From: Pterobdella sp. o SKG-2022
Lineage: Eukaryota > Annelida > Clitellata > Hirudinida > Piscicolidae
DNA length: 64,000 nt
Direction: 5' to 3'
NCBI GenBank assembly: GCA_964035795.1
Contig: OZ038321.1
Location: 8,511,446-8,575,445 of the forward strand
Positions 11,901 through 26,700 of this stretch are shown here, in pieces (position 1 is the first letter of the stretch; every line of letters starts with the position of its first letter). The notes under the pieces were generated by a model. That model searched no databases. It had not been told where the DNA came from and was given only the letters and a program-made list of their open reading frames with translations. The translations under genes were made by a program, and so were the position numbers.

Positions 11901-14900
11901 TTAAATTTTGAACAAAACATTTTTACTTGGAAATTTTTTTATTTCTTTAAAAAACAAAATTAAAATCTCTTAGGATTGAAATCTTTGAAATTATCGTAAA
12001 TCTGCATGAAACACCCTCTACAATCTCCAATCAAAGACTTCAATGTTTGAGAATCCCATCACACTTTGCTCATTGCTGGAAATTGTTTTATATCAAAAAA
12101 CTCAACGTTATTTTCATTCTAAGTGGGTACAAAGAAGAATCAGCGCCATTCATTTTCTGGTGATGTTTTGTGTATCGAGATGTGTCTCAAAAAATATATA
12201 TAAAAAAAAACGATTTCATGTCCTCTCAATTCATATACTCGAAGGAATGTGATTCAACACATCGGCATACCTTCCTTTTGTTTCTCCATGTGCTTTTCAT
12301 CTAGTTTTTACATTTAATCTACAAAATAAGTTTTTTCAAAAGTTTTAAGACCAGAAAGAAACTTTCGTTTTCTATAAAACTATGATTTTTATAGCTTAGT
12401 TTATTATTTGGAAATAAATTTCCCATCAAATTGTTCATCTTTTGCTGAATGGGTTTTAGGTTTGAGATGGGGAAGTTATAGGACGAAGAACTAGGTGAAC
12501 ATTTGAAGAATTATTCTCTAGTTTGCTGTTCAAAGCATAATTTTTTTCAAAAATTCAATTCAAAAACACTTGTCTTATCGATGACATCACGTATAAGAAA
12601 GCCAAACAGTTAATCTGAAGTAAAAGTAGAGAAAAAAATTTTTAATATTTTTGAATAGACTCTCAAATGATATTTATCCGGATCTATGCAAGTTGATAAA
12701 AAAGGCAATATCCCAAATTAGATTCTGAAAAGTATTTAAAACTTAAAACTATGGTGAAAAAGAAAATCTCCTAAAACAAAAAGTAAAATAAAGTTTGAAT
12801 TAGCTTGTTTTATCTGTTGGGTTCCAACGGAGAAAATACGTTATTTTGACTCTTCAGCTTATAAAGTATTTTCACTTAAATCAGGAAAACTCATTGGAAA
12901 TTTTTATTTAAAAAGTGGTGTCAGAACAAAGAGGTTGCGTACCACAAGTTTTTACGCGTCTTAAATATTCTATTTTCTGCTGAGGCAGTTATTTTTCCTC
13001 CAAAAGTATTTAAACACCACTTCGTTTTCAAACGAAATAGTGTTATTAATAAATTCGTAATATAGGAAAATAAACAGAAATATTCAAAAATGAGTATATA
13101 AAATAAGAAAAGTTATAAATTTTGAAAACTAATGAGACTGTCAGAAAAACTTTGAAATTTTCTTTCAAGAATGAATATTTGTTACTTTTCTAACTCATTT
13201 AATCTTTATTAACTCTTGATGGAAGACACTGAAGATGATTGAAAACTTTCAGTTTCATTAAGTAGTTATCAAAATGTAAAATTTCAACATCCATTCAAGA
13301 ATGATGTTGAAATCATCTGTAAGATAAGATGAGGCTCTATTTCAACGGTTTCTATTCTTTTGAATAAAATATTGATCTAAAAGTCGAATGCATTAAGAAA
13401 CTAAGCTCAAATTTTATTGGAACATTTTCAAACAAAAATGAAAATTACTTTAGTTTTGTCAACATTTTAAATTCTATTTCTTCACACTTTTTTCACAATG
13501 TTCCAACACTTATTTTTAGTTTCAAAAATTTTTCGGTACTCCATAGCATTTGCACGTATGCCTTTTCATTTCCTCATCCTTTTGTAGGAACTCCATCTTG
13601 AATTGCCTCTCTTTTTCCCTTTCTTTTTGGTTTTCACAATACAATACTTTGTTGAATGCTCAAAAGTCTAAAGCACTTCCCATAAACAATGAGCTTCTCG
13701 AACATATTGGGCATTCCTTTTTACCTCGAACTGAACCAGTAGAATGGCTTAAGCTTGTGATTGTTTAAAAACTTCCGAACCTGTGAAAAGTTCAGTATTC
13801 TTACTGTATGTCATTAAGAGCATTACCCCTGCATGCAGTCTCAGTATTCTGGATCTCTTAATGACTTTTTTGCTTCTTCTTTTCACGTGAATCTTAATCT
13901 TATCTTTCGAAATAGTTTTTTATGGTACAAAATAAAAAAATTACAATTAATTCAGAGCTTCTTAAAAAATCAAACAAAACAAACTAAATTCAATTAACGA
14001 AAAAACATAAAAAAAGCCTTCAAAATGTCAAAAAGTGTTCAAAAGTGGATCTCATTTATAAATGTTTTATTTAATAGGTTTTTGATACTTTTTTATTTGA
14101 TGTTTTGACTTAATTTTTTTCATATCACTAATTCCGAAAGTGTTTTTTTAAATTTTTTTTATCCTTTAACTATCCTTTTCAGATTTTTGAAAAAATTATT
14201 ATATATATTTTTTCATTTGAGAACGTTTTTGAGCATTGGTTCCAATTTCACTTTGATTAATTGATGAAAATAAATAAGCCTCCAGCTATAAAGTTTCAAA
14301 AAATTCTATGAAAAAAATATTTTACAAGTTTTTTTCTTTTATGCTAAAAAAATTAAATTTAGTCAAAAAATATTTCAAAATAATATGCAAAAAAATTGGT
14401 AAAATTAAGTCAAAAAAAAAACGCATTGTCCTCGGTTCAATTAGCGCTTCGATATGAGAACTAAATTTAGAAAATGCCTTTAAATATATTCGTTCTATTT
14501 TAAGGCATTCATTTTTTCAAATTTTCTCCAATTTCATATTTTATTCAAATGACGATAGATTTTTTAGAAATACAAATAACTATCAAAATATTTTCAATTG
14601 TGATGATGCTCAAATTATTTATAATGAAGACACTTCTTGTTAAAGATGATTTATGACTTCGATAAAAAAGATTCAAATTGAAGTTGAATAATTTTAATAA
14701 AAAATTTTTATATTAAATTACAAAAAATTAACCAACACTATTGTTACTTGGTGATAATAATATGGTACAATACAACACAAATTTTTAAAAGTTTAGTACG
14801 AAGCGTCTCGATTTGCTAGATAATCATCACCAGCTTATGCTTATAAGAATTTTTTTAAACCAAAAAGCTTCGTAAGGAAGTTTTGAATAGCTTTATGGTT

Positions 14901-15400
14901 ATTATTAAAGATGGTGATGATTTCTTGAAAGTGGCACTAAAGATGGTGACATCTTTCTTAATGACATTATTAATTTTTTCACAATTTTCCCAATCTTTTT
15001 TGAAGTTCAGATCTGAAAATTCGCATATTTTAAAATGACGTTTCATTTTCCAATTAGTTCTTCTTGAGACTTTAAAGACATCTATCTCATCAACCCTTGC
15101 TTTTTATCTAAAATGTTTTTTCAAATTATTGAGATTGTTTTAATTATAAATAATGAGAATTCAATAAACTTTTATTTTTTCATATTATTTGATATTTGTT
15201 AATTAAGGGCCGTTTAATTTTTATATATTGTGAAGTCAAAACAGCACTCATTCACATTGTAAAATTATTAGTATAATACTTAAGTTTCACTTGTATTTTT
15301 TTGCAGCATCATTTTTGTTTATTAAATTTTTTTCGTTCACTTACTTAAAGCCAAACCTGTGGCCTGAATGTCTCAGTAGAAAGAACAATTTTCAAATTTT
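5946..15400. other. GPCR intron 1, 9.5 kb with no supported gene
   Basis: AT-rich throughout. Short open frames here (for example 9643-9837, 12043-12252, 13550-13768 and 14855-15046) show no family motif. A small inverted repeat (GTCATTAAGAG / CTCTTAATGAC) occurs at about 13810-13865. I see no RNA gene, exon or structured repeat that I can defend. Confidence 0.5.
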
Positions 15401-15602
15401 GGAATTAATATTGTTATTAAAGCTTTTATAGCGCACAGTTCACAAATAAATTTGCTTCAAAGGCGCTTGAATAATTGTGAAAAATTATGAATGAAGTTGT
15501 TTATGGTATAGGTGAGTTTTCAAGAGTTTGCAAAAATTTTTGAAAGAAGGTGATGAGCGCAAGTTAGACGAGAGAAAATTCTACAAACGTGGGGAGAAAA
15601 TT

Positions 15603-15914
15603 CTACAGACGTGGGGCATGATGAGAGAAAGAACGACTTATAAACAAGCTTGAAGAAACAGGTTGATGAAGCTGGAAACTAAAGTGCGAGGATCTGAGTG
15701 TTTGATTGGTGTGCCTAACAGACAAAAGATCAAAAGAATGGGCAGGTTGTTTAAGCTCAAACGTCAATGAGCCGAAAAAATATAAACTTGCATTTTTGGG
15801 AAACTGGTAACTAGTGCAAACGATCAAGACATTCACTGAAAGAACTGAAGTAACCAGCTTGAAGAACCGTTTTGGTTGCATAGTTTTGGAGGGATTAAAG
15901 CTTGCGCTAAACAA
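15603..15914 (-). pseudogene. L2-like LINE ORF2, C-terminal segment (remnant)
   Basis: 103-codon open piece following the RT remains. The order of hydrophobic patches (CTSYQFPKNASLYFFGSL, then HTNQTLRSSHFSFQLHQP) matches the post-RT tail of L2/CR1 proteins, where a conserved helix pair is followed by a short basic end. The assignment depends mainly on position within the element. Confidence 0.6.
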
Positions 15915-16189
15915 AGAATTGCAATAGTCTAAAATTACTGAGATAGTGAAAACATTAGCATTGGCAAGAATTATAAATTTATGTACTTCTTTTAAAAGGC
16001 TCTAATATGGAAGTTAAAAAATTGGATTATTTGACAAATAAAGTGGGTTAAGTTCTAATTTGAGTCTAGAATGACACCTAAGATTTTGAGCTTGGAAAAT
16101 GAAAGAAGTGTGTTGCCGTCAAGGTTTACCACAGAGGGAGATTGTATTTTGCTAAAAAAAAAGAGCTACTGACAAACATCAACTCGGAT

Positions 16190-16492
16190 TTATAAGAGTT
16201 TAGTTTTAGTTGAATCTGAAAAAACCAAGAGTTCAGAAAAAGAAGCTACTGTGAAATGCGTAATGTCATCAGGAAACTGGTGAAAGAGCAAACCGTGCTT
16301 TTCAATAATGCTATAGATGAGAGATATACATAAAAAGAAAAGAATTTGTCCTAGAACGGAGCCATGTGACATAACCAAGATAAGTGATGTAAGAAAAGAA
16401 AAATTTTTTTTTTTGACAAACTGAAAACTTTGAGAGACGTAGGAGCAAAACCAAGAAAAAGCGAGATCAGAAGTATTGAAAGGTCTATTCAA
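16190..16492 (-). pseudogene. L2-like LINE reverse transcriptase fragment
   Basis: 100-codon piece with recognisable L2/CR1 palm blocks: SDLAFSWFCSYVSQSFQFV, then SHGSVLGQILFFLCISLIYS (family form: PQGSVLGPILF), then FHQFPDDITHF at the place of the catalytic YADD. The two Asp remain, but flanking residues have changed (YA to FP). Stops on both sides isolate it from the endonuclease part. Confidence 0.85.
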
Positions 16493-17564
16493 ATGTCATT
16501 TAAGATATTATGATCAAAGGTGTCGGAAGCAGCAGGAAGGTCTAACGAAACCAAAACTGTGGCATGTTTAGTGACAAAAATGTTGCAAAAACTGTCAGTG
16601 ATACGTAGAAGTGTAGTTTCTACTCAGTGGTGTTGGTGATATGCTGATTGAAATGGATTAAAATTAGACAATGAAAAAACGTGAAAAGTTATTCTAAAAA
16701 GAATGAGTTTTTCGATAATTTTTGAAATGGTGCTCAATTAGAATTAGGGTGGTTGTTCGAAGGAATGGTAGGGTCCAAGTGGCCTTTTTCAAACAAAGGG
16801 TGAACTTTAGCTGTTTTCAAAAAAGCGGGAAACTTTGCTTGGGAAAAAGGCAAAATGCAATATTTTGAAAATTATTGGAATAAAAGGTGAAAAAACGTTT
16901 TAAAGTGGATGTGGGGATTTTGTCTAATGGAGAAGATTTGTTGGGTAAAGATCGTATGAACCTACTTACTTCCTCAATACTAACAAAAAAAATTATAGAA
17001 TGGTGTTTGATTGTTTGATAAAGTAGGATGTGGGCAGGGTGGAATGGACGTTAAAAAAAATTTGAGAGTAAAATCGATTTTCTTTTTCAAGAAGCTGCTG
17101 TAGGTGTCCACAAAATTGATAGTTTCTGAAAAATTGCGTGGCAAGAAGAAGGGGATTTTTGTAGAATGAAATTGGCAAGTTTCCTAAAAACTATTGAGTT
17201 GGCTGGAAAAAATGTTGTTGAATTAGTCTGCACGGGATTTAAAGATGAGAAGGCGAGCCGTCTATGAGATACCTTGAAAGGCAGTAAGAAGGCTAGCTGA
17301 AACGGGTTTAGTAGACCTTAATAAAGAAGAAATTTTTTTTTCAAGTTGTCGTTTTTTTTTGGCAGTGAGGATGTCCAGAAAAAGCTTGTGCTGGGAGTGA
17401 TTGCTAGGGCGAAAAGTGTGAGTGCGAAGTGGGGCTTGTGGTCAATAAATGATTGAAAGTTGTTCATTGTTGTAAGAAACTTTTCAACAAAAAAATCAAA
17501 AAGCTGAATAAGCCTATTTTAAATATGTGTGAAATCTTTTTCGAATACAGCTTCATCGAAATGT

Positions 17565-18151
17565 TCAAAAGAGCGGGAAACAACAATGCAAGGAAAGAGG
17601 GGGGTGCGAGCGAGGTAAAGACTGAAAAATGAAAGGGTGATCGAATTCAGAAGTTTTTACACGAAGATCTTGTATGAGATGACAGGCAGGTTTTGGAGGG
17701 ATGATGAGATCAAGGATGTTACCAAATTTTTGAGTAGAAAGGTCTATATGTTGGACTAACTCGAGTTCACGTAAAAGGACACTAAGCGGGTTGTCATGAG
17801 ACGTAAAATTTGGGGTGTTAAAACCACCGGCCAATGTAAATGTTGAAAAATGGGATTAAAGGTAATAGAGATGAAGCTTGAACTTACAGATAAAATTACC
17901 GGTGTTGGGAGGACGATAAATTACTGATAGAATTAGGGAATGTGACTTAAGACACTTTGGCTGTTAATGATTTGAAAGAAGACCTGAGCGGGGTTTTTAT
18001 GATTCATTTCAATGGAATTCCCAGCATTTACAAAATTTTTTCCACCTTGTTTGCTGATGGGTCGGTGAAAGTTAAAGACATGAACGCCATGAGACACTAT
18101 GTCATATTTAGTGACATTATCTACTTTCTCGGGGATCCAAGTTTTGGTCAA
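17565..18151 (-). pseudogene. L2-like LINE APE-type endonuclease fragment
   Basis: Two frames cover the region. At 18151-17933 the block TKTWIPEKVDNVTKYDIVS matches the early endonuclease segment (family form: LTETW). At 17834-17565 the block GGFNTPNFTSHDNPLSVLL corresponds to the family GDFN box, with the catalytic Asp now Gly. It is followed by GNILDLIIPP and a late DHP, the His-containing end of the fold. The Asp loss and the frame break mean no activity is expected. Confidence 0.85.
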
Positions 18152-18289
18152 AGCAATGATGTCTAGCTTATGAGAAAAAGAAAGTCAAGTATAAGCAAAG
18201 ACTTGCCACGAGTAGACCCAGAATTGAGGCGATTGAATTTCGTGGATAAAAATGAATTATGGTTTAAAGGATGAAAGGTTGACCGTCAA

Positions 18290-18640
18290 TGCCAAGTAGT
18301 GCGGCCCATCTTGAGTCGCACTTGCTGCTGAAAAACTGGGCAACTAGAAAAAGTGATGGTGTGATCGTAACCATGACAATTCAGTTTGAAGCAAGAAACA
18401 TAGATAGGGGAAAAAATCTTTGGGCAGCTAGTTGCAAGATGATTGCCACCACAGTCTTCGCAAGATGTGGAATTGGAGTATTTAGATATATTGTGGCCGT
18501 AAGTTTGACAGTTTTGACATCTTGTGGGAACTATACGAATGTGAAACTAGAACCTACCAATGGAAAGTTGGGAAAGTTTAGTTTGGTAAAAAGATGGATA
18601 GACCGAGCTGGAGATTTGAACTAGCCAATCTCATTTTGAC
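18290..18640 (-). pseudogene. L2-like LINE ORF1 remnant with tandem zinc knuckles
   Basis: On the - strand 18540-18421 reads CQNCQTYGHNISKYSN followed by CEDCGGNHLATSC. These are two CX2CX4HX4C gag-type knuckles, the first with Tyr in place of its last Cys. Such knuckles bind nucleic acid in the ORF1 proteins of many LINEs. Position upstream of the endonuclease fits ORF1. Stops interrupt the frame. Confidence 0.75.
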
Positions 18641-19692
18641 GGGTTTAAGAAATTTGGCTTATGCTGGAAAGCATAAAGTGAATCAGTACAGTGAAGATAA
18701 TTTTTTAAAGACGACACAATTTCATATTTTGTGACCCATGCTGGTAACTCAAAAAGGGTTTAAGTGAATTTGAAAAGAGCTGGCGTTTTTAGGGTAATGT
18801 CAAAAATCTTCTCAAAGAAATTCCCAACAGTTTTGAGGGAGTCAGCTGTGTCAGTTTCCCACATTACTGGATTAACTGAGTTAAAAACCGTTTGGTCGTG
18901 TAAGAGACTTGTGATTTACGGGCATTGATGCATGCCACAAGCCTTTTACAAAAAAACAGCAAGATTTCGTTCGAAGTAGCAATTATTTTAACCAGGTATT
19001 TGTCCAAGGGCGTTATCTTATGTTTTGGTTTTGGTGAAGATTTTAATAAAAAAATTTTTAGTGAGATAAGGAAGAGAAGAACTTAGAGATGAATTCGGAT
19101 TTGACTCAAAAACAGAGGCAACAGTAAGAAAAGAACATAGAGATAATGATATATTAATAATTGAATTATAAAGATGAAATTTTGTAGTAGTTGAAAGTGA
19201 AGTAGTTGAAAACTTTGAACTGGTCTCAGTTGTTGAAAATGAAGAAATCAAGAAAGTTGAAAACAAATAGGTTGATGAAGTTGAAGATGATGAGGTTGAA
19301 AGAGTTGAAAAGGTTGAAAAGGATGTTGTTGACAAAATTGATTTGGTCGAGGAGGTTGAAGATGAAGTTGGACATGAAATGATCACGAGAGCTGAACTAA
19401 TCGATGAGGATGTTGAAAATTTAGAAATTGATTCGAGTATCTTCAGCTTTCTTTTTTTTGGGTGCAAAGGCTTTTCAGCTTTAACTTATTCCAACACATT
19501 ACTACGTAAGGTGTTAACAACAGATTGAAGTATATCTGATTATGAAAGAATTTTGCTAACGGCAGACATATTATCAACCATAGAAATTTAATATATATAA
19601 ATGAAATAAAAAAAAATTTTGGACATATTCTGTAAAAATTATGCTTGATATTGTATTGTGGTGTAATAGAACTTTAAAAATTATCAACACAG

Positions 19693-19814
19693 TTGATGAA
19701 ATGGTTCACATTTTGCTGGACGCTCGGCAAGGCTCTCTGCAAGATAATACATTACATCCAGAACGTGTCTGTCATATGCAGTGTTCTCACGTTGACTTTC
19801 ATCAGCATCGAGAG
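19693..19814 (+). CDS. Neuropeptide-type GPCR, exon 2 (ECL1 and TM3)
   Basis: Encodes residues 129-168 plus two bases of Arg169. The acceptor is ATCAACACAG|TTG, phase 0, continuing VPTK from exon 1 into LMKWFTFCWTLGKALCK. Trp137 fits the ECL1 WxxG-type motif (WTLG). Cys144 is the TM3 cysteine expected to pair with the ECL2 Cys226. TM3 reads YIQNVSVICSVLTLTFISIE and runs into the ERY version of the DRY motif. The donor is GAGAG|GTGCTC, splitting the Arg codon AG|A, which exon 3 completes. It is preceded by a 17.5-kb intron. Confidence 0.93.
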
Positions 19815-22359
19815 GTGCTCAATACTATTTTTAACTCTAAATGAACGCATGTTACAGTACCTTTGCTACAAGCCTACTTTGTAAACTGCGCGCAGTATGA
19901 AATCTATGTAATGATATGATACGTGTGATGGGAAATAATCAGAATATTGTTAGATAGAAAAAATACATATTTTAAATTGAAAAAATTACAAATATTTATT
20001 TTTAACAAAAACATTAATTTAAGCATTAAAGAAAATATAGATGATAATTAGCATTGTGAAAAAATTATACAAAAATGAAGGTATAGGTTTTTGCGTTATG
20101 TTGCGACCAATTAGAAAGTCTGTGCAAATAAATAAAATTGCGGCGAATTAGGAAGCCTCTCGACCAAATAATTTTTGCAACAAATTATATAATTCCGCGT
20201 CCAAATTAACAATCTTTGCTCATAAATAATCTTCACAAGCAGTAAATTAAAAATTGATTAACTGAGCTAAATAAAGAGTTTGTTGAAAAGCTTTGTTTCA
20301 AATTTTTTGGTATTAAGAAGTAGCGCTCTGTCATACTTCCTGTTCTATCGAAACTCCATTTAGAGGCGACTAATGGTGTACTTACATACATGCATATAAT
20401 ATATTTATAATATACATAAAGCTTTACGTGTTAGTGAATAGTTTATGCAAACGAGAAGAAAATTTTTGTTCAAATAAATTTGCTTTTTGCAAAGAGTTAG
20501 ACAATTAATCGTTAAAGTAAACAATCTTCCCTCCTAAAAAACGGCTTGATTTGTCTTATAGCAATCCACGATAATGAAAAAATTTGAATGCTGCTAAAAT
20601 ACGATTTAGACGCAAAGCTAGAAAAGATCCACCAAATTGGTGCAAAAGAAGTTTAATGCTCCGAATGGACTGATCAACCACTAGCACAAAAAAATTTAGT
20701 GCTTGTATAGTTTCGGGTAACTAATTTAGTTATCTGATGGGGATTGAATATATCGAAAAGCTTCGTCAAAAAAAAGAAATCAAATATTCTTGTTTTTATG
20801 ATTTACAATTTTTCACAATGTTATATAGATCCATTAATTAATTAATTTTATTTATCAATCTAATTTCTGTTGCTATAGTCATACTTGAATACCAATCGGC
20901 GAAAAACCTAAAAAATAATCTGAAAAAATATTTTCTAATTAGAATAAATAAAAATTCGTTTTTATTTTTATTAATTTCTCCAGTTTTTAAATTTCTCATA
21001 ATGTTGTTAACAGTTTGATTTTTCACGTTAGATTTTTTTCTTAAAGCTTTGACGGAATTTCTATCAAGATAATTTTTAACCATTTGCTTATCTTAGTGAC
21101 TTTACTTTGAATTTAGCCATTGAAATGGGATTGCAAAAAATATTAACAAGACACTGATTTATGAATTATCACAAAAAAAGTTTTTTTATACAGAATTTGT
21201 ATTGTGGAACTTTGGTTTGAAATTTTGAGTACAATCTCTTCCTGAGTTGACATGCGAGTTTTAAAAGTCTCCAATTTTTTATAATAATTTTATCATAAAA
21301 CGATTTATACTTTTACATCATTTTTGAGAATATTTCAATAAATAAAGAAAAATTAATTAAATCAGTAGATTTACTAAATAAAAAAAATATAACTTTTTTC
21401 ATTTAGCTTTTCTCCAAACGAAGGAAGTGTTGGCAATGTCCATTATTACACACATCAATTGCCGTCTGTCTTTATCGAACCTTTAGCTATGCATGTTTGA
21501 GACGTCAGAAATGTAAAACAACTTTATAATTCAATTGAATTAGAACTTTTTTTATATTCAGTTAATTTTGATCCTTAAATAACATCATGTAAATGAAATA
21601 AACTCTTGAATATATTGTTTGCGCAAATATGTCAAAACAATTGAATTTTGCTTCTTCACGTGATTGGAATAGAAAACCCCAATTTCAGCAGTTTTATCAA
21701 AACAACGAAGTTTCTAGTTTGACCGTCGTGTCTTCCCTTAAACATATTCTTAAATGGAACCAATAAAACAACATAACATTAGAGACTGCAAATCTAGCCG
21801 AAATTGAATAAAAATGAAATTAAAAAAAAAATAAATAAAAAACCTAAAAAAAAGATTATAAGTGAAATTTTAAAAAGTTGATAATAAGCGAAACATGGAG
21901 TCTTTCAAGATGATAAATATAAGCCAGTTAAGTCGACCAAATAAATATAAGAGTTAAGTTGAATTCATCATAGAATAAGTTGTGAAGAATTAAACTCAAT
22001 CTGAAACAGTGTATTTTGCTTGTTGAATTTTTTTCAATCTCCATTTTAAGCCCTCTTCAATCAATTTCATCATAAAAAAGAACATTGATATTTTAAATTA
22101 AACCCATATGTTATAAACTGTATCTTTTATAATGCTACATTCCCACTCTTCGTTGGTCGGGAAAGAGGTTTCGTGTTAAAGTTAAACTCATCTCAAGTGA
22201 TGTTTTGTTCTTTGAATAGATGGATCATAAGTTTGATATGGTCAATCAATCGTAACTATGAAGTGGAGTATTTTTCAAAACACAATAGTAACAAACACGT
22301 TTGTACATATCTCTTGAAATTTACAAAAGGCTTTGTGATATTTTGTTTTCAATAGAACT
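19815..22359. other. GPCR intron 2, first part, nothing recognised
   Basis: AT-rich, with only chance open frames (for example 20838-21083). No RNA gene or defensible repeat seen before the LINE fragment at about 22360. Confidence 0.5.
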
Positions 22360-23777
<1,418 letters not shown>

Positions 23778-26700
23778 GAACACATCGATATTTTGTGCAA
23801 ACACCCCTCTATCTAACTACATGATGTGGTTTGGTAAAGCTCATTCAACTGACAGACTATGTTTTAAATAACATCTAAATGTTGATACAATATCCATTTG
23901 GATGAGGAAAGAAAAATTATAGCTGTTTTTATTAACGAATGTACTCGAAACTTTATTTTAGAAAATTCTAATTCATAAAATTTCCAGAAAAATATTTCAA
24001 AATCAAGTTGCATTGAATAACTGTATCGAAATTCAATTAAGAACTCATAAATAAAAGCAAAACACTTTTGATAAATGGGCCAAAAATATAAAAAATTGCA
24101 ACAAAAATCAATAAATAACTTGATCTGAAAAACGCTTGTCCCATATAAGCATCAGAATCGAATGGGTGAAAAAAGTAATTTTTTCATAAAAATTGAATCT
24201 TATTAATTTTATTATATTGTCCTTCATATTATGGAAAAAATACTTTTTACGCTCTTATTCTGGATTTATCATATTAATTTATTGTGCATCTTTATTAATT
24301 TAAAAGAAGATTGCGCTTTTCTGGAGAATCAATTTTTTTAATGAATATTTATTTGAAATAATTCATTTTTAATCGAAAAAAAAAATAAATTGAAGCATTT
24401 TTTAAAGAAATGATACTTCTGATCACATAAGGCAAGGGAGGTTCCTATCTTTGCATTAACATCTTAGCCTTTCCATAATGGCTGAAAAGTAGCGCACTTT
24501 TGAATAATTTTGATAACAGTATAGTTTTGATGAGCCACGACAATTTGATGCACAAAAATTACAAGTTTTTGAAAGATTGTGAAATTTGGAGAATTAAGAA
24601 TCATTTCAAACTGTTTCCTATTTTTATAGCTTATCTTTTCAATTTGAAATATCGTAAATATAAGCTGTCTTTTTTTTGAAACTCATCATGTTTTCAAGTT
24701 CGGCAGTTAAAAAATTGCAGTGTGTTATCATGTCTAAAATGGCACATTGGCAACTTTTATTTTTTTTTTTTCGAAATTTTTATTTCATTTGAGCCTACTT
24801 AATCTCATTTTAACGATTTTCAATACTTTTCTAAAGTACATTCTATGGTATATTTTCAGAACTTTATCGTTTTTATATTAAAATCTCATTCTTTCAAAAT
24901 TTTAATTATTTTTTATCGAACTGAAATTCTATCATAAAAAAACTCAGAAAGGTTCTTGAATGGCTGAAAGTGCACCTAAAACTTGTAACAAAAATCTTGA
25001 TGGAATTAGTAGTAGAACAATGATAGTTAGAATAAAAATAACAAAAACAATGACGAAAATATTAAAACTAATGAAAAAAACAGCAAAAATATTTTTATTT
25101 AAAATATTCATAGTAAGAATACTACTTCTCCTAGTAATAATGATAACATTATTGACAATAACATAATCAATATCTAATTGATATTCTAGCATCTCCAAAG
25201 TTATCTCGACAGATGAGAAATGTATGTGACCAGGAACAATATGAAATTTATATTTTAATATGTACTAGTTTTGTCTCCAATGTAAATCTACATAAACCAG
25301 CGCTCCAGAATTTAAATATTTTTCGTATTCATTTCACATGAGAAAATATATACAGTACCTCAAAACACAAATTGAGCTTCAAAATAAAAAACGTATGTGA
25401 AAAATTTCTACTGTGCAATGTTTCTTTTAGGTGTACAGTGCTTCTGTTAGGCATAGTTACTTTTTTCTTTTACCGATGCAATCAAAATCAAATAACAGCC
25501 AGTCGGCCAGCATAGAGCTTCAAACAGGGATTTTAATTTCTTTGAATAAAATGCCTTATTGAATTTCATTGTAAACATATTATTAGTACATAGAAACGGG
25601 TGATTTATGTTAAACTGAGGAGTTTTTATAAGATTCACTTTTGGAGACGATCCAGTCAGTTGACTATGATACTCAAACACATAACTTCCAGCGTGTTGCG
25701 AACGTATGAATTTTCCACCATTTTTGAGTGGAAACAATTTTTCATCACCAATACTAAGTTTTTTGTTCAAAATTGCTTTTGAGTTCATTCAAGTCTAATC
25801 TCGCCCCGATCTTGCATCTCATGTTGTTCTCGAACTAGTTTAAAAAACCAGATAGCAAAACGAGGTTAATTTTTATAAATGTTCATAATAAAATGTTGAA
25901 ACTTAAACCAAAAAAGTCAATCTTTACTGAATGGATATATTCCATAATTACTTAAAAAATAAAACTTTTGGAATAAATGCAACAATAGAAAACAAGCTTT
26001 ATTATTAACATTAAAAAGCTTTTCGTAAATCTTTCTTACACGAAGATTTCTCAAAAGCTCCTAAGTTGGTGTGATGTTGAAAAAACTCAAGAAAAAATTC
26101 CAAAAAAAATGAAGCATATTAATTTGAGCTTGAATGATGAATTTCAACAAATGATACTAAAATCTTCATCTTTAATCCTCTAACGTCCATTTTATCACAA
26201 GGATTTTTTCAACACTTTCAATCAAAGCCAGTATAAGCCCTCCAAATTCTCATAGTGAGTTTGCTTCCATTCTTCCCTACATTTCCAAGACATGTCGCGT
26301 GAGCGTAGCTATTTAGGCATAATTTAGTAATTTAGTATTGTTGTGCTTATTTTTGTTTGTACCGTGATATTAAAAGCTGCAATGACCGGCTTACATTTTT
26401 TTTCATATTTATTGCGAAATTATTGTTGGATAACATACTTAGTGTTTAAATTTTTTGAGTAATATGACAACTCCCACTATCTTAAAAGAACAACAGAAAG
26501 AGTTAAACTCATATTTTTTAAATTCATGGTCATTGAAGACTCTCGCAACAATTTTAGCTTTTAAATTATCTCTGAACTCTTACTGATTCTATTCTTAGTA
26601 CAAACATCAAACTGCTCACTTATGGAAATAAATGATTTCAGTCCTTTATATTTCAATGCAAAAACATAAAAATATGCCGTTTGATATAACTTTTAGCACT

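Larger units (their letters stand above)
15400..19470 (-). mobile_element. Decayed L2-like LINE with ORF1, endonuclease and RT remains
   Basis: Reading leftward on the - strand, the parts occur in the order expected for an L2/CR1-group LINE: a Ser/Thr-rich segment (19467-19018, assignment uncertain), zinc knuckles (about 18540-18420), APE-type endonuclease (18151-17565), reverse transcriptase (16492-16190), C-terminal segment (15914-15603) and a structured 3' end. The last bases read CAAGCGCCTTTG ... GCGCTATAAAAGC followed by a T/A-rich tail near 15400-15440. This resembles the tails of the SINEs and of the second L2 copy at 39540-40250. Many stops and frameshifts make it inactive. It lies antisense in intron 1, ending close to GPCR exon 2. 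Confidence 0.87.

Noticed and set aside
19018..19467. Ser/Thr-rich 149-codon frame (-) as an independent mucin-like gene
   Set aside because: It lies just upstream of the L2 zinc-knuckle region on the same strand, is low complexity and has no signal peptide; best treated as the 5' part or flank of that element.
25447..25788. 113-codon open frame (-) in intron 2 as a gene
   Set aside because: No motif, no coding-like composition, no matching neighbour exon; chance cannot be excluded.
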